Source: Micromonospora sp. NBC_01740
GTDB taxonomy: Bacteria; Actinomycetota; Actinomycetes; Mycobacteriales; Micromonosporaceae
Assembly (NCBI RefSeq): GCF_035920365.1
Contig: NZ_CP109150.1
Location: 372,001 to 436,000 of the forward strand
DNA: 64,000 bases
Reading direction: 5' to 3'
The notes below the pieces were generated by a model that saw only the letters and a list, made by a program, of their open reading frames with translations, did not search any database and was not told the origin of the DNA. Every line of letters starts with the position of its first letter. The stretch's first letter is position 1. Positions 63,871 to 64,000 of this stretch are shown piece after piece. A program made the position numbers and the translations under genes.

Positions 63871-64000
63871 GTGTACGTCTCCGCGCGCAGTGACTACGCG
63901 CTCCGGGCCATGCTCGCCGTCGCCGCCGCGGCTCCGGTCGGCGGCGGCGAGCTGGTCAAGGCGGGGACGCTGGCCGACAGCCAGGGCATCCCGCTGAGCT
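63871..64000 (+). CDS. Rrf2-family transcriptional regulator (partial, cut by window end)
   Basis: The first 43 codons of a gene starting VYVSARSDYALRAMLAVAAA, a typical Rrf2 N-terminus with the winged-helix helices (S-A-R-S-D-Y-A-L-R-A-M-L). Its GTG is 1 nt after the permease stop (TGACGTG). Any Fe-S or ligand cysteines would lie beyond the window. Its place in a sulfonate-type operon suggests a CymR-like sulfur repressor acting at 61114-61134. Confidence 0.8.
   Translation, partial: MYVSARSDYALRAMLAVAAAAPVGGGELVKAGTLADSQGIPLS

Overview
The window is very GC-rich actinomycete chromosome, most likely Micromonospora or a close relative in Micromonosporaceae. This is inferred from the base composition, the many GTG starts, Ni-superoxide dismutase, three WhiB proteins, a SigR/RsrA pair, an XRE-DUF5753/DUF397 pair and actinobacterial families such as DUF5679, DUF5709, UPF0182, DUF2342 and bL37. 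It reads as core chromosome. I see no prophage, transposase, integrase, CRISPR array or biosynthetic cluster.

Layout. 0-6 kb: oxidoreductase, malic enzyme, sodX/sodN, an RsbW-like kinase, a diacylglycerol-kinase-like enzyme and whiB1. 6-10 kb: a sulfate-assimilation operon (Sir leader peptide, sir, a coupled micro-ORF, a Zn-ribbon protein, cysH, a CbiX-type chelatase). 10-17 kb: a membrane glycosyltransferase, pdtaS, a SIS protein, a TPR protein, a GNAT protein, a small biotinyl protein and bL37. 17-25 kb: rsrA/sigR, a WhiB protein, an SRAP protein, aroA, rsgA, hisN and a DMT transporter. 25-37 kb: GT4, SDR, a MacS-type two-component system, prs-like, glpK, purC and an orphan lipoprotein. 37-38.7 kb: two identical initiator tRNA genes around repeat-rich DNA and a decayed ECF sigma gene. 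38.7-53.6 kb: UPF0182, a PDZ-Lon protease, DUF2342, two tandem-repeat arrays, a ThiF-like protein, an ABC1 kinase, whiB7 with an attenuator-type leader, uvrD2 and mycoredoxin. 53.7-64 kb: an MFS transporter, XRE/DUF397, nudC, an active/inactive M16 pair, a sulfonate/nitrate-type ABC transporter and an Rrf2 regulator cut by the window end.

How the genes work together. Thiol and redox defence recurs: SigR/RsrA, mycoredoxin, Ni-SOD, WhiB1 and WhiB7. Near-identical GGAAT-N19-GTTG promoters precede both a long form of sigR and mycoredoxin, which suggests one regulon. Two sulfur modules (sir-cysH and the ABC/Rrf2 group) sit near opposite ends. From memory, gene order and orientation match Mycobacterium tuberculosis Rv3219-Rv3228 (here 5.7-23.4 kb) and Rv3193c-Rv3199c (here 38.7-58.1 kb), with the two blocks in swapped order.

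Most unusual features. (1) Two short repeat elements inside operons (7.86-7.93 kb and 59.46-59.59 kb) each encode a micro-ORF that overlaps the upstream stop and the downstream start by 4 nt. (2) A whiB7 leader with an ORF, mutually exclusive hairpins and a U-tract terminator. (3) A second SigR start behind a SigR-type promoter. (4) About ten genes whose -10 box lies 6-7 nt before the start codon, implying leaderless mRNAs. (5) Two minisatellites at 44.4-45.8 kb.
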